This document shows positions 42,120 to 50,006 of a stretch of DNA of 64,000 bases, one piece after another. The notes under the pieces were generated by a model. The model was not told the DNA's origin. It did no database searches and was given only the letters and a program-made list of their open reading frames with translations. How positions within the stretch are numbered: position 1 is the first letter of the stretch; the number at the start of each line of letters is the position of its first letter. The position numbers were made by a program, and so were the translations under genes. The stretch comes from Tepidisphaeraceae bacterium (GTDB lineage Bacteria; Planctomycetota; Phycisphaerae; Tepidisphaerales; Tepidisphaeraceae): NCBI GenBank assembly GCA_035998445.1, contig DASYHQ010000061.1:1-64000 (forward strand), read 5' to 3'.

Positions 42120-43034
42120 GTGGAGATGAAGCTGACCATGCTGGTGGTCTCAGCCTTGTGCATGTTATTGATGAGCGTGGTTGCCGCGAACCCGCGCGGC
42201 ACGCCGGTTTCGGGTGGGCAGGTCTATCGCGACCTGTCGTACGGCCAACCGGGGCAACGCCGGCACCTGCTCGACCTGTACGTGCCGCGCGGTGACCAAA
42301 ACGGCCAGCCGCGGCCGGTGATCGTCTGGATCCATGGCGGCGCGTGGGAGCAGGGGGACAAGAGCCATGGCCCCGGCGCCGCCGGCATTCGCGCCGGATA
42401 CGCGATCGCGAGCGTCAACTACCGCTTGAGCCAGGACGGGCCGTTCCCCGCGCAGATCCACGACTGCAAGGCCGCGGTGCGCTGGTTGCGCGCCAACGCG
42501 CAACAGTACGGCTTAGACCCCGACCGCATCGGCGTGTGGGGTGCCTCGGCCGGTGGACACCTGGCGGCGCTGCTCGGCACGAGCGCGGACGCGAAGGACC
42601 TGGAAGGGGAGGTCGGCGGCAACCTGGAGTTCAGCAGCCGCGTGCAGGCGGTGTGCGACTGGTTCGGCCCGACGGACTTGCTGGACAACCTGCGCGCCAT
42701 CCGCAAGTTCGACCCGCAGAACGCGATCGTCGGCAAGACTGACGCCATTAGCCGCCTGCTGGGCGGGCCAGCGTTCGAGCGCGTCGACCTGGCGCGCCAG
42801 GCCAACCCCGCTACGCACGTCACGCCCACCACGCCACCGTTCCTGATCATGCATGGCGATCAGGACCAACTGGTGCCGCTGTCGCAGAGCCAGCTGCTGT
42901 ACAAGGTGCTGAACGCGCAACAGGTCGAGGCCGAACTAGTCGTCGTAAAGGGCGGCGGCCACGGTGATGGGCCGTTCTATCAACCGGAACAGTTACTGCG
43001 CGTGATCGCGTTCTTCGACAGGCACTTAAAGTAG
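42120..43034 (+). CDS. Exported alpha/beta hydrolase (esterase/lipase, BD-FAE-like)
   Basis: 304 residues from GTG 42120 or 302 from ATG 42126; AAGGA lies at about 42109. Signal peptide (MLVVSALCMLLMSVVAA). The oxyanion HGGAWEQG, nucleophile in GASAGGHLAA, Asp in HGDQDQLVP and His in GGGHGDG give a complete triad in the hormone-sensitive lipase/carboxylesterase fold. Related to esterases from polysaccharide-degradation loci. Probably secreted to the periplasm. Confidence 0.85.
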   Translation: MEMKLTMLVVSALCMLLMSVVAANPRGTPVSGGQVYRDLSYGQPGQRRHLLDLYVPRGDQNGQPRPVIVWIHGGAWEQGDKSHGPGAAGIRAGYAIASVNYRLSQDGPFPAQIHDCKAAVRWLRANAQQYGLDPDRIGVWGASAGGHLAALLGTSADAKDLEGEVGGNLEFSSRVQAVCDWFGPTDLLDNLRAIRKFDPQNAIVGKTDAISRLLGGPAFERVDLARQANPATHVTPTTPPFLIMHGDQDQLVPLSQSQLLYKVLNAQQVEAELVVVKGGGHGDGPFYQPEQLLRVIAFFDRHLK

Positions 43035-43060
43035 CAGTGCGTGGTCCGCTAGTGAGCTGT

Positions 43061-43089
43061 CGTCATCCTTCGGAGTACCTCAGGATGAC
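43061..43089. repeat. Family C short copy
   Basis: CGTCATCCTTCGGAGTACCT followed by CAGGATGAC: both ends of a C element with the interior missing, between convergent genes. Confidence 0.65.
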
Positions 43090-43120
43090 AGGTGCTTCAG
43101 GAACTAACGTGCCTTTCACC

Positions 43121-44020
43121 TCACGTCGCCGCGGCGCAGGTCCAGACTGTTTTCCACTCGCAGCGTCCGCTGGGCCCGATGCGGGCGGCGGTGCCGTCTT
43201 TCACAGCCTGTTCAATGCGATCCGCCCGGCCGGTGGTCGCTTCAACGGCGACGTGGCGGTGGCTTTCCCAGCCGCCGGTGTTGATCCACACGCCCCAGTA
43301 ACCGGTCGCGTCTGCCGAGGCATAGCTGATCTGCAGCTGGCGGTTTCGTTCGGGATAGTGCACGGTCGCGGTGCTGGCGATCGCGTCGGCCGAGTAGATC
43401 TTCCACCCGCGCTTCGCCGGCAGCGAGCTGGGTTGCGACAGGTCGTCACCCGCGGCTGTGATTGGCCAGGGGAAGGACTGATCGACCGGCTTTCCATCGT
43501 GGTCGTGGCTGATGGAGAACGGCGCGCCCTGCGGCATTCGCAGTTCGACGGGTGACGTCATCGACAGCAGCGCGTGTTGTGCCCAGACAAACCGAAACTC
43601 GAACGGCGACAAGTTGATCAACGTGTACTCGGCCACCACGCTCGGTCCGTCCAGGTACAGCTTGCGCGTCAGGCGGTAACCGAACCGCAGGCCGTACCAG
43701 ACGGTGGTGACGCCGTCCTTCGTCGGCACCGCCACGGTCGACAGGCCCCACAGTTCACCGTGGTCCGGCACGCCGATGCCTTGGTATGGCCGGGCGGGAT
43801 ATGGCCCCGGCGCGATCGCGGGAAAGCACTCGTCCCAACCGGCGTACCAGCTGTCGCCGTAGGGGATGTCGTAGTAATTTTCGGTCGGAATTTCCGCGGG
43901 GAAGTTGAACAGCAGCTCGTGCCGGTCGGCCTTATCGATGATCGACCCCACCTTTCCGCCGAGGTTCGGGTAGACCTTGATCGCCAGATGATCGTTTTCG
44001 ATTGAAACGGGTTGCTGCAT
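43121..44020 (-). CDS. Galactose mutarotase-fold protein (aldose 1-epimerase-like)
   Basis: 299 residues from ATG 44020; the longer frame to 44155 runs into repeats. The beta-supersandwich pattern: NDHLAIKVYPNLGGKVGSI at the start, then GWDECFPAI, PDHGELW, and later WVWINTGGW-like aromatic repeats. GELWG and the WDECFP signature place it with mutarotase-like proteins (DUF4380/aldose epimerase group). The exact sugar is not known. Part of the carbohydrate gene group 39614-44020. Confidence 0.72.
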   Translation of the reverse strand: MQQPVSIENDHLAIKVYPNLGGKVGSIIDKADRHELLFNFPAEIPTENYYDIPYGDSWYAGWDECFPAIAPGPYPARPYQGIGVPDHGELWGLSTVAVPTKDGVTTVWYGLRFGYRLTRKLYLDGPSVVAEYTLINLSPFEFRFVWAQHALLSMTSPVELRMPQGAPFSISHDHDGKPVDQSFPWPITAAGDDLSQPSSLPAKRGWKIYSADAIASTATVHYPERNRQLQISYASADATGYWGVWINTGGWESHRHVAVEATTGRADRIEQAVKDGTAARIGPSGRCEWKTVWTCAAAT

Positions 44021-44089
44021 TTCTCGTGGCCTCCGTGGCGGCCAATTGTAACCGCGGCCCCCGATGGCTAAAGGGGCGGAATTTGCGTC

Positions 44090-44300
44090 TCTTCTGTAGG
44101 ACAGGCATTCCTGCCTGTTTCTCCCCCCGTATTCGCTCTTCTGTGGCAAAGACATAATACCTGTCCGGACCTATGCATTTGTCGAAACCTCGTCATCCTG
44201 AGGTACTCCGAAGGGTCTCCTTCTTCCCGACGTGAATATGGGGGGAGAGAAGACCGGGCGGAGAGACAGGCACGAATGCCTGTCCTACAGAAGAGGGGGG
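44090..44300. repeat. Family E repeats around a family C half copy
   Basis: An E unit at 44090-44120 (TCTGTAGGACAGGCATTCC), a C half at 44191-44219, and a second E unit in the other orientation at about 44260-44295 (GAGAGACAGGCACGAATGCC). The array fills the gap between lpxK and the mutarotase-like gene. Confidence 0.8.
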
Positions 44301-44311
44301 CGGCGGGCGGA

Positions 44312-45427
44312 TCAGGCCGACCGGTATCGTTCGACGATCGCCTCGTACAGCCGCTGTTCATCGTCCCCCACGAACGCCAGCCCCACGTCCACGCGGTAGA
44401 ACGGTACTGGCGACTCGCGGACGGTCGACAGGAAGACCAGCTTCGACCAATCCTTCTCCGTCGTCACGATCGCCGTTGCGCCGAGTTGGGTCGCGGTGGC
44501 GATCAGTCCCGAGACGTCGCCGTCCGTGTACGCGTGATGGTCCGGCCACCACGTGTGACCGACGAACGGACCGTCGAAGCCTTCCAACTGGCTCTGCAGC
44601 GACTGCGGGTGCCCGATGCCGGCGGTGGCGAAGAACGGCTGGTCGGTCAACGTGTTCAGCGGCACGTCGGGTGGCGCGTTGATCGGACACGTGGCGGTGC
44701 GCAGGCCCGCCAGCACGTGGTCGCACTGGTAGGTCGGCACGGCGGCGTTGGCGGCGCGAATGGTGGCGAGCGTTGCTTCGAGCGATGCGCCACCGCGCGA
44801 GGCGTGCGTGATCAGCACCGCGGTCGCCCGGCTCAGGCCGGTGATCGGCTCGCGCAGCAACCCGCGCGGGTGCACGTGGCCGTGCCCGAACGGGTCGGCG
44901 GCGTTGATCAGCACGAGGTCGAAGTCGCGCCTGGCCCGGCGATGCTGGAATCCATCGTCCAGGATGAATAGCTGCACCTGCGGATGCTCGGCCAGCGCCC
45001 GATCGGCGCCGGCGGCGCGGTCGGCGTTCACCATCACCACGCCGCCCGGTTCAATCGCGCGGGCGAGCAAATCGGCCTCGTCACTATGACCGGCGGCGCT
45101 ACCGGCGTACCCGCGCGTCAGAACGGCGGGGATGATCTGGTCGGCCAGCAGCCGCTGGGCCAGCCAGCGCACGACCGGCGTCTTGCCAGTTCCGCCCGCG
45201 GTCAGGTTGCCCACGCTGATCGTCCAACGGCGAAGGTCGACCGACCGCTTCACGCCCCGGTCGAACATCGCGTTGCGCAGCCGCATGATGCCCGTGTATG
45301 GCAATTCCGCAGCCGCCAGCGCCACCCGCAACGTCGCTGGCCCCACCCCGCGGCGCTGGCCGGTGATCGTCTCGAGGTACAGCTTTTCCAGGTCGGCGGA
45401 CACATGGGCGATGATACGGCTGCGCAT
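44312..45427 (-). CDS. lpxK: Tetraacyldisaccharide 4'-kinase
   Basis: 371 residues from ATG 45427 (in-frame start 45466 adds 13). The P-loop is SVGNLTAGGTGKTP, followed by RGYAG and the hallmark DDGFQHRRARRDFDLVLIN (DDGxQH). It phosphorylates the lipid A disaccharide precursor at the inner face of the inner membrane. Its presence indicates that this organism makes a lipid A-like molecule, and thus an outer membrane. The C-terminus with TEKDWSKL matches the family. Confidence 0.92.
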   Translation of the reverse strand: MRSRIIAHVSADLEKLYLETITGQRRGVGPATLRVALAAAELPYTGIMRLRNAMFDRGVKRSVDLRRWTISVGNLTAGGTGKTPVVRWLAQRLLADQIIPAVLTRGYAGSAAGHSDEADLLARAIEPGGVVMVNADRAAGADRALAEHPQVQLFILDDGFQHRRARRDFDLVLINAADPFGHGHVHPRGLLREPITGLSRATAVLITHASRGGASLEATLATIRAANAAVPTYQCDHVLAGLRTATCPINAPPDVPLNTLTDQPFFATAGIGHPQSLQSQLEGFDGPFVGHTWWPDHHAYTDGDVSGLIATATQLGATAIVTTEKDWSKLVFLSTVRESPVPFYRVDVGLAFVGDDEQRLYEAIVERYRSA

Positions 45428-45528
45428 AGGTAGGACAAAGCAGCCGCCGGTGGGGCGACCAATCATCGTCCCGTGAAGTCGCCCATCTGTCCGATCCCGG
45501 TGCCCTTGAATACAATGTGGACGTGCCC

Positions 45529-46956
45529 ATGGACCTCTCTCATCCCCGCCTGTTGATCGGCCGCGATTGGGTGACTTCGCCCAAGTCGTACGACGTGGTT
45601 GACCCGTACACCGGAACGACGATCGCCAGCGTGCCGTTGGGCGACGCGGTGATGCTGGACCGGGCGATCGAGGTGGCGCACGCCGTCTTCGAGATCACGC
45701 GTCGCCAGCCGGCGTTCGAGCGGGCGGCGGTGCTGCATCGGGCGGCGGCGCTGATGGAGGATCGCAAGGCGCTGCTGACCGACACGATCGTCGCCGAGGC
45801 GGGCAAGCCGATCACCCTGGCGCATGCCGAGGTCAGCCGCGCGATCATGACGCTCACCGCCTCGGCCGAGGCGGCCCGGCAACCGAACGGGGAGGTGCTC
45901 GACATCGACGCCTTCTCCAGTGGCGCAGGGCATTTTGGTGTCGCCAGACGGTTTCCGATTGGCGTCGTCTACTGCATTACGCCATTTAACTTTCCGCTGA
46001 ATCTGGTCTGTCACAAGCTGGGTCCGGTCATTGCGACGGGCAACACCGCGGTGCTGAAGCCGGCGCCGCGCACGCCGTTGTCGGCGCTGTTGCTGGCGGA
46101 AATTCTGCGGGATGCCGGCATGACGCCAGGGCAGGTGAACGTGGTCACCGTGCCGAACGAGCTTGCGAGCCGGCCATTGGCCGACGAGCGCGTGGCGATG
46201 GTCTCGTTCACCGGCAGTGTGAAGGTCGGCTGGTCGATTCGTGAGCAGGCGCCGCGCAAGAGGGTCGTGCTGGAACTGGGCGGCAACGCGCCGGCGATCG
46301 TCGAGCCCGACGCCGACCTGGAGACCGCCATCCCGATGCTGGCCACGGGTGGGTTCGGGTACGCGGGGCAGTCGTGCATCCACACGCAGCGCATCTATGT
46401 GCACGAGCAAATCTACGATGCGTTCCGCAGCCAGTACCTGGCGCAGGTGAAGGACAAGGTAAAGGCCGGCGACCCGCGCGACCCCACGACGCTCGTCGGC
46501 CCAATGATCGACCGCGGCAACGTCGACCGCGTGTCGAATTGGGTAAACGAGGCAATCGCCGGCGGCGCGACGTTGCTGTGCGGTGGCTCGGCCGAGGGTT
46601 CGACCTACGCGCCAACGGTGCTCGAAAACGTCCCCGCGTCCGCCAAGGTGTTGTGTGAGGAGATTTTCGGGCCCGTGGTGGTGCTGCAGCCGTATAAGAC
46701 GTTTGACGAGGCAATCGAACTGGCCAACGGCACCCGCTACGGCATTCACGCCAGCCTGTTCACGCGCGATCTCAGCAAGGCACTGGCCGCGTACGATCGA
46801 CTGGACTTCGGTGGCGTGCTGATCAACCAGGCCCCGACATTCCGCGTCGAAACGTTGCCCTACGGCGGCGTGAAGGACAGCGGCGTCGGCCGCGAGGGCG
46901 TGCGCTACGCGATGGAAGATATGACGGAGATCAAGGCGCTGGTGGTGAAGCGCTGA
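45529..46956 (+). CDS. NAD-dependent aldehyde dehydrogenase
   Basis: 475 residues from ATG 45529; the upstream GTG at 45517 is an alternative. Fold and signatures of the ALDH superfamily: FPIGVVYCITPFNFPLN, LKPAPRTP, VVLELGGNAPAIV (catalytic Glu), GQSCIHTQRI (catalytic Cys283), EEIFGPVV. The closest pattern is the glyceraldehyde-3-phosphate/lactaldehyde/succinate-semialdehyde type. Substrate not predictable. Divergent from lpxK. Confidence 0.9.
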   Translation: MDLSHPRLLIGRDWVTSPKSYDVVDPYTGTTIASVPLGDAVMLDRAIEVAHAVFEITRRQPAFERAAVLHRAAALMEDRKALLTDTIVAEAGKPITLAHAEVSRAIMTLTASAEAARQPNGEVLDIDAFSSGAGHFGVARRFPIGVVYCITPFNFPLNLVCHKLGPVIATGNTAVLKPAPRTPLSALLLAEILRDAGMTPGQVNVVTVPNELASRPLADERVAMVSFTGSVKVGWSIREQAPRKRVVLELGGNAPAIVEPDADLETAIPMLATGGFGYAGQSCIHTQRIYVHEQIYDAFRSQYLAQVKDKVKAGDPRDPTTLVGPMIDRGNVDRVSNWVNEAIAGGATLLCGGSAEGSTYAPTVLENVPASAKVLCEEIFGPVVVLQPYKTFDEAIELANGTRYGIHASLFTRDLSKALAAYDRLDFGGVLINQAPTFRVETLPYGGVKDSGVGREGVRYAMEDMTEIKALVVKR

Positions 46957-46970
46957 TGGGTGAAGCGAAC

Positions 46971-47018
46971 GCAAAGTCGCGAAGGTAGACACGAAGGGTA
47001 CCGGGAGAGGGGACCGGA
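46971..47018. repeat. Fragments of the CGCGAAGG repeat and family A
   Basis: Between ALDH and the ABC gene: GAACGCAAAGTCGCGAAGG (fragment of the repeat seen at 48351) followed by GTACCGGGAGAGGGGACCGG (half hairpin of family A, 46998-47017). Truncated copies, probably decayed. Confidence 0.55.
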
Positions 47019-47050
47019 CGAACGTGCGATGGAGTACGAATCGGATCGAC

Positions 47051-48178
47051 ATGACGGATAGCGCCAGCCCCATAGTTTCAACCTCGTCGTCACCGCCATC
47101 CGTCATGATCGACGTGCAGAACGTCACGAAGCGCTGGGGCAGCTTCACCGCGGTTGACGATGTGAACCTTCAGATCAAGGCTGGCGAGTTCATCACGCTG
47201 CTGGGGCCCAGCGGGTGTGGCAAGACGACGCTGCTGCGCATGATCAGCGGGTTCGAGGTGCCGACGGCGGGGCGGGTGATGCTGGACGGTCGGGACGTGA
47301 CGAGCGTGCCGCCGTACAGGCGCGACGTGAACCAGGTCTTCCAGAGCTACGCGCTCTTCCCGCACCTGACCGTTCGCGACAACATCGCCTTCGGTTTGCG
47401 GATGAAGAAGGTCGCTCGCCGGGAGATCACCAGCCGCGTGGATGAGGTGGTGGCGATGGTCGCGCTGAACGGCATGGAGGACCGCCGACCGTCGCAACTG
47501 TCGGGCGGGCAACGGCAACGGGTCGCGCTGGCGCGGGCGATCGTCAACCGCCCCAAGGTGCTGCTGCTCGACGAACCGCTGAGCGCGCTGGACGCCAAGC
47601 TCCGCCATGCGATGCAGATCGAGCTGAAGCGGTTGCAACAGCGGCTGGGCATCACGTTCCTGTTCGTCACGCACGACCAGGAGGAAGCGCTGACGATGTC
47701 CGACCGCATCGCCGTCGTGAACAAGGGTCGCATCGAACAACTCGGCAAGGTCGACGACATCTACCACCGCCCGCAGACGGCGTTCGTGGCGCACTTCATC
47801 GGGCAGGCCAACGTGATCGACGTAACGGTGCGATCGATCGACAATGGCCGGGCCCGCATTCACCTCGGTGGCGACGTCGAACTGCTCGCCGACGCCGGCA
47901 ACCTTGGAGCGGGCGCCACGCACGCCCGCGTCTCCATTCGTCCCGAAAAGTTCCACCTGACCAAGCACCCGCCGATTGGCGACAACGTCTTCCCCGCGAC
48001 GGTGGTCGAAGAACTCTTCCGCGGCGCGATCGACGAGTTGCTGCTGCGCACCGCGTGGGGCCAGGAGCTGACCGCCGTCGTCGCCAACGAGGGCGGCATG
48101 ACCGAATCGCTGCACGCCGGCGACGCGGTGTACGTGCAGTTGCACCCCGACGACATCGTGATCGTTCGGGATGAATGA
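47051..48178 (+). CDS. ABC transporter ATP-binding protein (PotA/polyamine or ion uptake type)
   Basis: 375 residues from ATG 47051 (47105 also possible). Walker [11 protein letters not shown]-loop [13 protein letters not shown], signature [14 protein letters not shown], Walker [13 protein letters not shown]-loop [16 protein letters not shown], and a C-terminal TOBE domain. The arrangement is that of the spermidine/putrescine, maltose or ferric ATPases (CUT1/PotA). No permease or binding protein gene is adjacent, so it is an orphan ATPase here; it may serve permeases elsewhere. Substrate not predictable. Confidence 0.88.
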   Translation: MTDSASPIVSTSSSPPSVMIDVQNVTKRWGSFTAVDDVNLQIKAGEFITLLGPSGCGKTTLLRMISGFEVPTAGRVMLDGRDVTSVPPYRRDVNQVFQSYALFPHLTVRDNIAFGLRMKKVARREITSRVDEVVAMVALNGMEDRRPSQLSGGQRQRVALARAIVNRPKVLLLDEPLSALDAKLRHAMQIELKRLQQRLGITFLFVTHDQEEALTMSDRIAVVNKGRIEQLGKVDDIYHRPQTAFVAHFIGQANVIDVTVRSIDNGRARIHLGGDVELLADAGNLGAGATHARVSIRPEKFHLTKHPPIGDNVFPATVVEELFRGAIDELLLRTAWGQELTAVVANEGGMTESLHAGDAVYVQLHPDDIVIVRDE

Positions 48179-48213
48179 GCGACTTCGCCCGATCGCACTC
48201 GCTAGTTGCCATG

Positions 48214-48282
48214 CTCTTCTGTAGGACAGGCATTCCTGCCTCTCTTCTGTGGCACAGGCATTCTTGCCTGTGTCTCTTCTGT
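48214..48282. repeat. Family E repeat, copy 3
   Basis: TCTTCTGTAGGACAGGCATT followed by CCTGCC and a second unit (TCTTCTGTGGCACAGGCATT CTTGCCTG) in the same orientation. Confidence 0.8.
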
Positions 48283-48350
48283 CTTTGACTCTCTTATGGT
48301 GGGACGGACATCCTTGTCTGCCACGCGGCGGAGCCGCGATGGCGAAGAGG

Positions 48351-48643
48351 CAGAGACGCGAAGGCGCGAAGGACGCGAAGGCGGACGCGAAGAAAAGCTG
48401 AGCGCGTTGCGCTGAATCCACCTCAACTGCGCAGCGCGGGCGTAGAGATGGATAGCATGCTCTTTGACAACCGAATAGCCGACGAACTCGACAGCACCGT
48501 CGCGGTTACCCTCACTCGATGGTGCACAATGGTGCATAATGGTGCACGGATTCGCGTTTTCGCTTACCCAAACCGCCGCCGGTCCATCGGCCTGCAGAGT
48601 CTCCTTCGCGATTCCTTCGCGTCTTCGCGCCTTCGCGTCTCTG
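48351..48643. repeat. 293-bp region bounded by 21-bp perfect inverted repeats
   Basis: CAGAGACGCGAAGGCGCGAA(G) at 48351-48371 is exactly inverted at 48623-48643. Around both arms the CGCGAAGG unit is repeated several times. The interior includes a second palindrome (AGCGCGTTGCGCTGA...TCAACTGCGCAGCGCGG type, about 48400-48440) and three 10-bp tandem units (48519-48548). No coding gene is convincing inside. Similar Planctomycetota chromosomes carry CGCGAAGG-like repeats, but the function is unknown. Confidence 0.75.
48519..48548. repeat. Three tandem 10-bp units ATGGTGCANN
   Basis: ATGGTGCACA, ATGGTGCATA and ATGGTGCACG follow each other without spacers. Each contains GTGCA(C/T), a six-base palindrome core. 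Too few units for an iteron array, but the spacing of one helical turn would suit a DNA-binding protein. Confidence 0.75.
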
Positions 48644-48677
48644 TTCGGCTGATGGAAGCGCAACGGTGGCGCGAAGC

Positions 48678-48769
48678 GAGACAGGCAAGACGGTCCGTCC
48701 TACCGAAAACGGAATACGGGGGGAGAGCGGGGGGAGAGACAGGCAGGAATGCCTGTCCTACAGAAGAGA
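48678..48769. repeat. Family E repeat, copy 4
   Basis: GAGACAGGCAAGACGGTCCG, GGGGGAGAGCGG spacers and GAGACAGGCAGGAATGCCTG, followed by TCCTACAGAAGAG. It lies directly upstream of coaE. Confidence 0.8.
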
Positions 48770-48814
48770 GCGCGGGCAAGATATCGCGGGCGGTTCGGCT
48801 ATCATCGGACGCAC

Positions 48815-49435
48815 GTGTTCAACGGCAAACCCATCATCGGTGTCGCAGGGGGGATCGGCAGTGGCAAGAGCTTCGTCGCGCGGCTGTTCGGCGAGATGGG
48901 GTGCGTCGTCATCCACTCGGACGACCTCGTCCACCAGGCGTACGCGGACCCGCAAGTGCGGCAAACGGTGCGGCAATGGTGGGGCGAGGGTGTCATCCTG
49001 CCAGACGGAAAGGTCGACCGACGGGCGATCGGGCGGATCGTCTTTGCCGACCCCGCCCAACGGGAGCGGTTGGAAGGGCTGCTGCACCCGATCGTCGACC
49101 GCATTCGGCAGGCGCAAATGACGGCGGCGTCAGCTGGCACGTTGGCGTTTGTCTGGGATTCACCGCTGCTGTTCGAAACCGGGCTGAACAAGCGGTGCGA
49201 CGCCGTCGTATTTGTGGAAGCTGACCCGGCGGTAAGGCTTGTGCGGGTAGCAGGGCGCGGTTGGGATGCGAACGAACTGGCCCGGCGGGAAAAAAATCAG
49301 TGGCCACTAGACAAGAAGCGTGCTTTAGCCGATTATGCCTTGGACAACACTGCCGACGCGGCCCAAACCCGCGATCACGTCAGTCGCCTGCTCTCCCGAA
49401 TCCTATCGACTAACGCGAAGGAAACGGCCCGGTGA
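48815..49435 (+). CDS. coaE: Dephospho-CoA kinase
   Basis: 206 residues from GTG 48815; the longer frame from 48749 translates a repeat. Walker A GVAGGIGSGKS (residues 9-19), then SDDLVHQAYADPQVR (the substrate-binding part with conserved Asp), and WDSPLLFETGLN. It phosphorylates dephospho-CoA, the last step of CoA synthesis, in the cytoplasm. Followed by rho after a 570-base gap. Confidence 0.92.
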   Translation: MFNGKPIIGVAGGIGSGKSFVARLFGEMGCVVIHSDDLVHQAYADPQVRQTVRQWWGEGVILPDGKVDRRAIGRIVFADPAQRERLEGLLHPIVDRIRQAQMTAASAGTLAFVWDSPLLFETGLNKRCDAVVFVEADPAVRLVRVAGRGWDANELARREKNQWPLDKKRALADYALDNTADAAQTRDHVSRLLSRILSTNAKETAR

Positions 49436-50006
49436 ACCCCACCGAGGCGAGCGCAAGGAACTGAAATTGTCCCTTCCTCGGCAAAAGACGGGGCAACGCA
49501 GTGCGGTCGAACGTGTTGGGGTAGAACCTTCGAAGCGGTTTTGCTGTACTACTATTGGATTCGACCTTTTCCCCTTTGCATTAGCTGACTTCTGGCACGC
49601 GTCTCGCGTGTAGTGAAGTGCGTCTTTAGGCTGACCGCCGTCGTTTTCCCTTCTTCGATGAAGTGGATGAATCGACCGCGAGCAACTGAGGATGATGCAG
49701 GGACAGGACGAGGCGCGAGATCCGGGGAAGTCCGAGACTCATCGAAGTTCCGCCCGTTTCCCAGAACATATTCATGGGCCAACGATGGTGTTGGTCCAGC
49801 GCATCGGCGGTCGCTCCGCTGCCGGGTGCCGTGATATTCCGGAGCGCTTCCCAGGCGTCAATGACGTCGCCTGGTTCGATTCGATTTGTGCTTGTCTGAA
49901 GTTGATTCCACAGTCGAGCGGCCTACCGTTGCGTAGCCGCTGCCAAGCAAACGCAAATCCCAGTGAATTGAAACGTTTTTCATCCCCCCTTAGGAGGCCT
50001 AGCCAC
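49436..50006. other. Long leader of rho
   Basis: About 570 bases between coaE and rho with no repeat family and no convincing gene. The sequence is partly AT-richer, for example TTTTGCTGTACTACTATTGG near 49540. Long rho leaders are known to be used for autoregulation, but no specific signal was identified. Confidence 0.4.

Noticed and set aside
45463-47148. 561-codon minus-strand frame opposite the aldehyde dehydrogenase
   Set aside because: Antisense shadow with low-information composition; the ALDH frame is complete with catalytic residues.
48519-48548. CRISPR array or plasmid iterons
   Set aside because: Only three 10-bp units without spacers; no cas or rep gene nearby.
49715-49745. GGGGAAGTCCGAGACTC-like string in the rho leader, reminiscent of the RNase P RNA GGAAAGTCCG motif
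   Set aside because: The neighbouring conserved segments of RNase P RNA (such as the stretch after the motif and the closing helix) are not present, and the match is too short.
49613-49834. 73-codon + strand ORF in the rho leader
   Set aside because: No ribosome binding site, no recognisable product, and composition unlike the neighbouring genes.
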